Part shown: piece by piece, positions 4,347-5,475 of the stretch
Position numbering within the stretch: the first letter of the stretch is position 1
Layout of the letters: each line of letters opens with the position of its first letter
Source of the DNA: Thermoproteota archaeon
Lineage (GTDB): Archaea; Korarchaeota; Korarchaeia; B14-G2
Assembly (NCBI GenBank): GCA_003661385.1
Contig: QMWA01000122.1
Coordinates: 1 to 5,475 of the forward strand
Direction of reading: 5' to 3'
DNA length: 5,475 bases
Notes under the pieces: model-generated
The model's input: the letters and a program-made list of their open reading frames with translations, nothing else
Databases searched by the model: none
What the model was told of the DNA's origin: nothing
Translations under genes and position numbers: made by a program

Positions 4347-5198
4347 CTACAGCTTCCTACCCACCCATATGAAGTGCTCGGTGTAGCCTACTATGCTTGG
4401 GTCATTTGAAGTCCTCATCACGAGCTCAAGTAGCTTGCTCCACTTCTCTCTGTCTCTGCTTATGGCGTTCACCTGCTCATCAAGGTGCGTCACAATGCCC
4501 TCGCAGGCAGCTAGCTCGAGAGTCTCGAACCCAAAGGACTCCATGTACTCCTTGAGCTCTAGGGGCTTCCAGAAGTATGCGTCTGTGAAAATTGCGGAGC
4601 CAGGCTCATACCACTCAGCTCTGTGCACTCCCTTCTCGAACATCTCTCTATGAGACTCGTCTAAGAGCCTCTCAGGCCACCTCTTCACAACCTCCCCATA
4701 GACCCCGAACAGGCTTATCCCTGAGATGAAGGCTACACCACCATGCTTGAGGACCCTGTGGATCTCTCTGGCAGTCATGTCCCTGTGGACCTCGTGTATG
4801 AGGTGGTACATGGGGCCAAAGCACAGCACAGCGTCGAAGCATGAGCTCCTGAACATCAAGTTCGTTGAGGACCCCTTAGCTACGCAGAGCTCCCTCCCAG
4901 CTAGCTTAAGCCTCCTCACCTTGCTCCTAGCCAGCTTGAGGAGCTTTAGGCTCAGGTCGACCAAGGCGATGCTGCACCCAGCTTTCATGAGCTCGACAGC
5001 GTAGACTCCAGACCCGCAGCCGACATCAAGGACCCTCGCCTTCTCAGGCAGGTACTTTGTGATGTAGTGCATGCACACTATGAACTCTAGCATGTGGTAT
5101 GCGTCCTTAAAGAGCCTCCTGTCCTCTTCCTCTGCAGTAGAGTCATAGTACCTCTCGACGGCGGCGATAGACCTCCATAGGCTCCCACAGCCTGGCAA
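4347..5198 (-). CDS. Class I SAM-dependent methyltransferase (GPLYHL-type subfamily)
   Basis: The product has 283 residues. The SAM-binding Rossmann fold is plain: motif I VLDVGCGSG at 56-64, the acidic end of strand 2 at Asp81 (IALVDLS), FDAVLCFGPMYHL at 121-133, and motif III REIHRVLKHGGVAF at 144-157. The second half matches, from memory, a distinct group of small-molecule-type methyltransferases: GPMYHL (usually GPLYHL), then FTDAYFWKPLEL at 204-215 (compare FTxAYFHRPEEL), and a C-terminal DPSIVGYTEHFIWVGRK at 266-282 (compare DPSLLGxSxHLLxVGRK). The length fits that group, which is common in bacteria and whose substrates are largely unknown. The start is TTG at 5198: an in-frame stop lies 24 bases upstream, the first ATG is at residue 36, GAGGT precedes it by four bases, and a promoter box lies about 35 bases before it. 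The acetyltransferase gene follows on the same strand after 60 bases. Confidence 0.96.
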   Translation of the reverse strand: MPGCGSLWRSIAAVERYYDSTAEEEDRRLFKDAYHMLEFIVCMHYITKYLPEKARVLDVGCGSGVYAVELMKAGCSIALVDLSLKLLKLARSKVRRLKLAGRELCVAKGSSTNLMFRSSCFDAVLCFGPMYHLIHEVHRDMTAREIHRVLKHGGVAFISGISLFGVYGEVVKRWPERLLDESHREMFEKGVHRAEWYEPGSAIFTDAYFWKPLELKEYMESFGFETLELAACEGIVTHLDEQVNAISRDREKWSKLLELVMRTSNDPSIVGYTEHFIWVGRKL

Positions 5199-5228
5199 GA
5201 GGACCTCAAGGTAGCAGCCTCAGCTAGC

Positions 5229-5239
5229 ATATAAAGCTT
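5229..5239 (-). promoter_or_regulatory. TATA/BRE-like promoter box of the methyltransferase gene
   Basis: On the minus strand this reads AAGCTTTATAT. Its distance to the TTG start (41 bases from the first A) equals that of the AAGCTTTAATA box before the FAD oxidoreductase gene. The predicted transcription start near 5207 falls at the GAGGT ribosome site, giving a very short leader. Confidence 0.65.
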
Positions 5240-5475
5240 CACTGGCCTGAGCTGGCAGAGCCTCCTACAGGAGCTGAACCCTAGCTTTGCCCTGGCCTCT
5301 CAGCTTCCTGGAGCAGTGGAGCTATTGCCCAGCTCCTCTCCGCCTGCGAAGCCGGATAGGAGAGCACAGTGGCTCTAGCCTCTTGACCACCCAGCTTCAG
5401 CCTCCAGAAGCCTTCTCCACCACCCCTTAACAGCCTTACCCTGCTGCCTGAGGCCAGGCTAGGCGGCCTCTATGA
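5240..5475. other. Right-edge region without a callable gene; possible hairpins and a start-less open frame
   Basis: The last 236 bases hold no gene I can support. Two hairpins are possible side by side: GGAGCT/AGCTCC with a seven-base loop at 5318-5336, and a two-part stem at 5336-5364 (CTCTCC with GGAGAG, then CC-T-GC with GC-C-GG around a GAA loop). A minus-strand frame open from 5469 to 5284 encodes 62 residues with a protein-like composition, but its only usable start is a GTG 28 codons before the stop. An ATG at 5472-5474 (+) could begin a gene beyond the right edge, but only about one codon of it is visible. Confidence 0.4.

Noticed and set aside
5336-5364. Hairpin with a GAA loop considered as part of a tRNA or signal recognition particle RNA
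   Set aside because: The flanks do not form a cloverleaf or the conserved SRP helix, and no known RNA motif is seen around it.
1-5475. Search for a CRISPR array, transposon ends, toxin-antitoxin pair or defence island
   Set aside because: There are no regularly spaced direct repeats, no transposase or integrase, no target duplications, and no recognisable nuclease, helicase or antitoxin domain.

Overview
The window looks like chromosomal DNA of an archaeon, most likely a thermophilic member of the Thermoproteota (Crenarchaeota sensu lato). The basis is archaeal-type AT-rich promoter boxes about 35 bases before start codons, short leaders with GGAGG/GGTG-type ribosome sites, repeated TTG starts, heavy AGG (Arg) and CTA/CTT/CTC (Leu) use, and an M42-family aminopeptidase. 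No lower rank can be fixed. The base composition is odd: CTAG, a tetranucleotide that is rare in many genomes, occurs about 50 times, roughly twice chance. I see no rRNA, tRNA, CRISPR array, insertion sequence or integrase.

Layout from left to right. Positions 1-155 (-) hold the N-terminus of an M42 aminopeptidase that runs off the left edge. Positions 325-528 (+) encode a 67-residue single-span membrane protein with a four-cysteine cluster. It meets, stop codon on stop codon inside one CTAG, the largest gene: 525-2558 (-), a 677-residue fusion of a six-span membrane domain to a phytoene-desaturase/carotenoid-isomerase-like FAD oxidoreductase. A 311-base gene-free stretch rich in inverted repeats follows, with promoters facing both ways. 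Then come two small membrane-protein genes on the + strand: a 55-residue hairpin-like protein at 2870-3037 and a three-span 117-residue protein at 3119-3472. Beyond a 199-base convergent gap lie a GNAT acetyltransferase (3672-4286, -) and a class I SAM-dependent methyltransferase (4347-5198, -). The last 277 bases hold the methyltransferase promoter, two possible hairpins and a start-less open frame.

How the genes relate. Each gene except the M42 and 67-residue genes has its own convincing promoter-like box directly upstream, so the window reads as single-gene transcription units rather than one operon. Four boxes share the core AGCTTT. The methyltransferase and acetyltransferase are codirectional, but the 60-base gap between them holds a separate TATA box. 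No shared pathway can be shown. The strongest candidates for undescribed biology are the membrane-anchored FAD fusion protein, its convergent cysteine-cluster neighbour, and the orphan membrane proteins. No defence or mobile system is evident.
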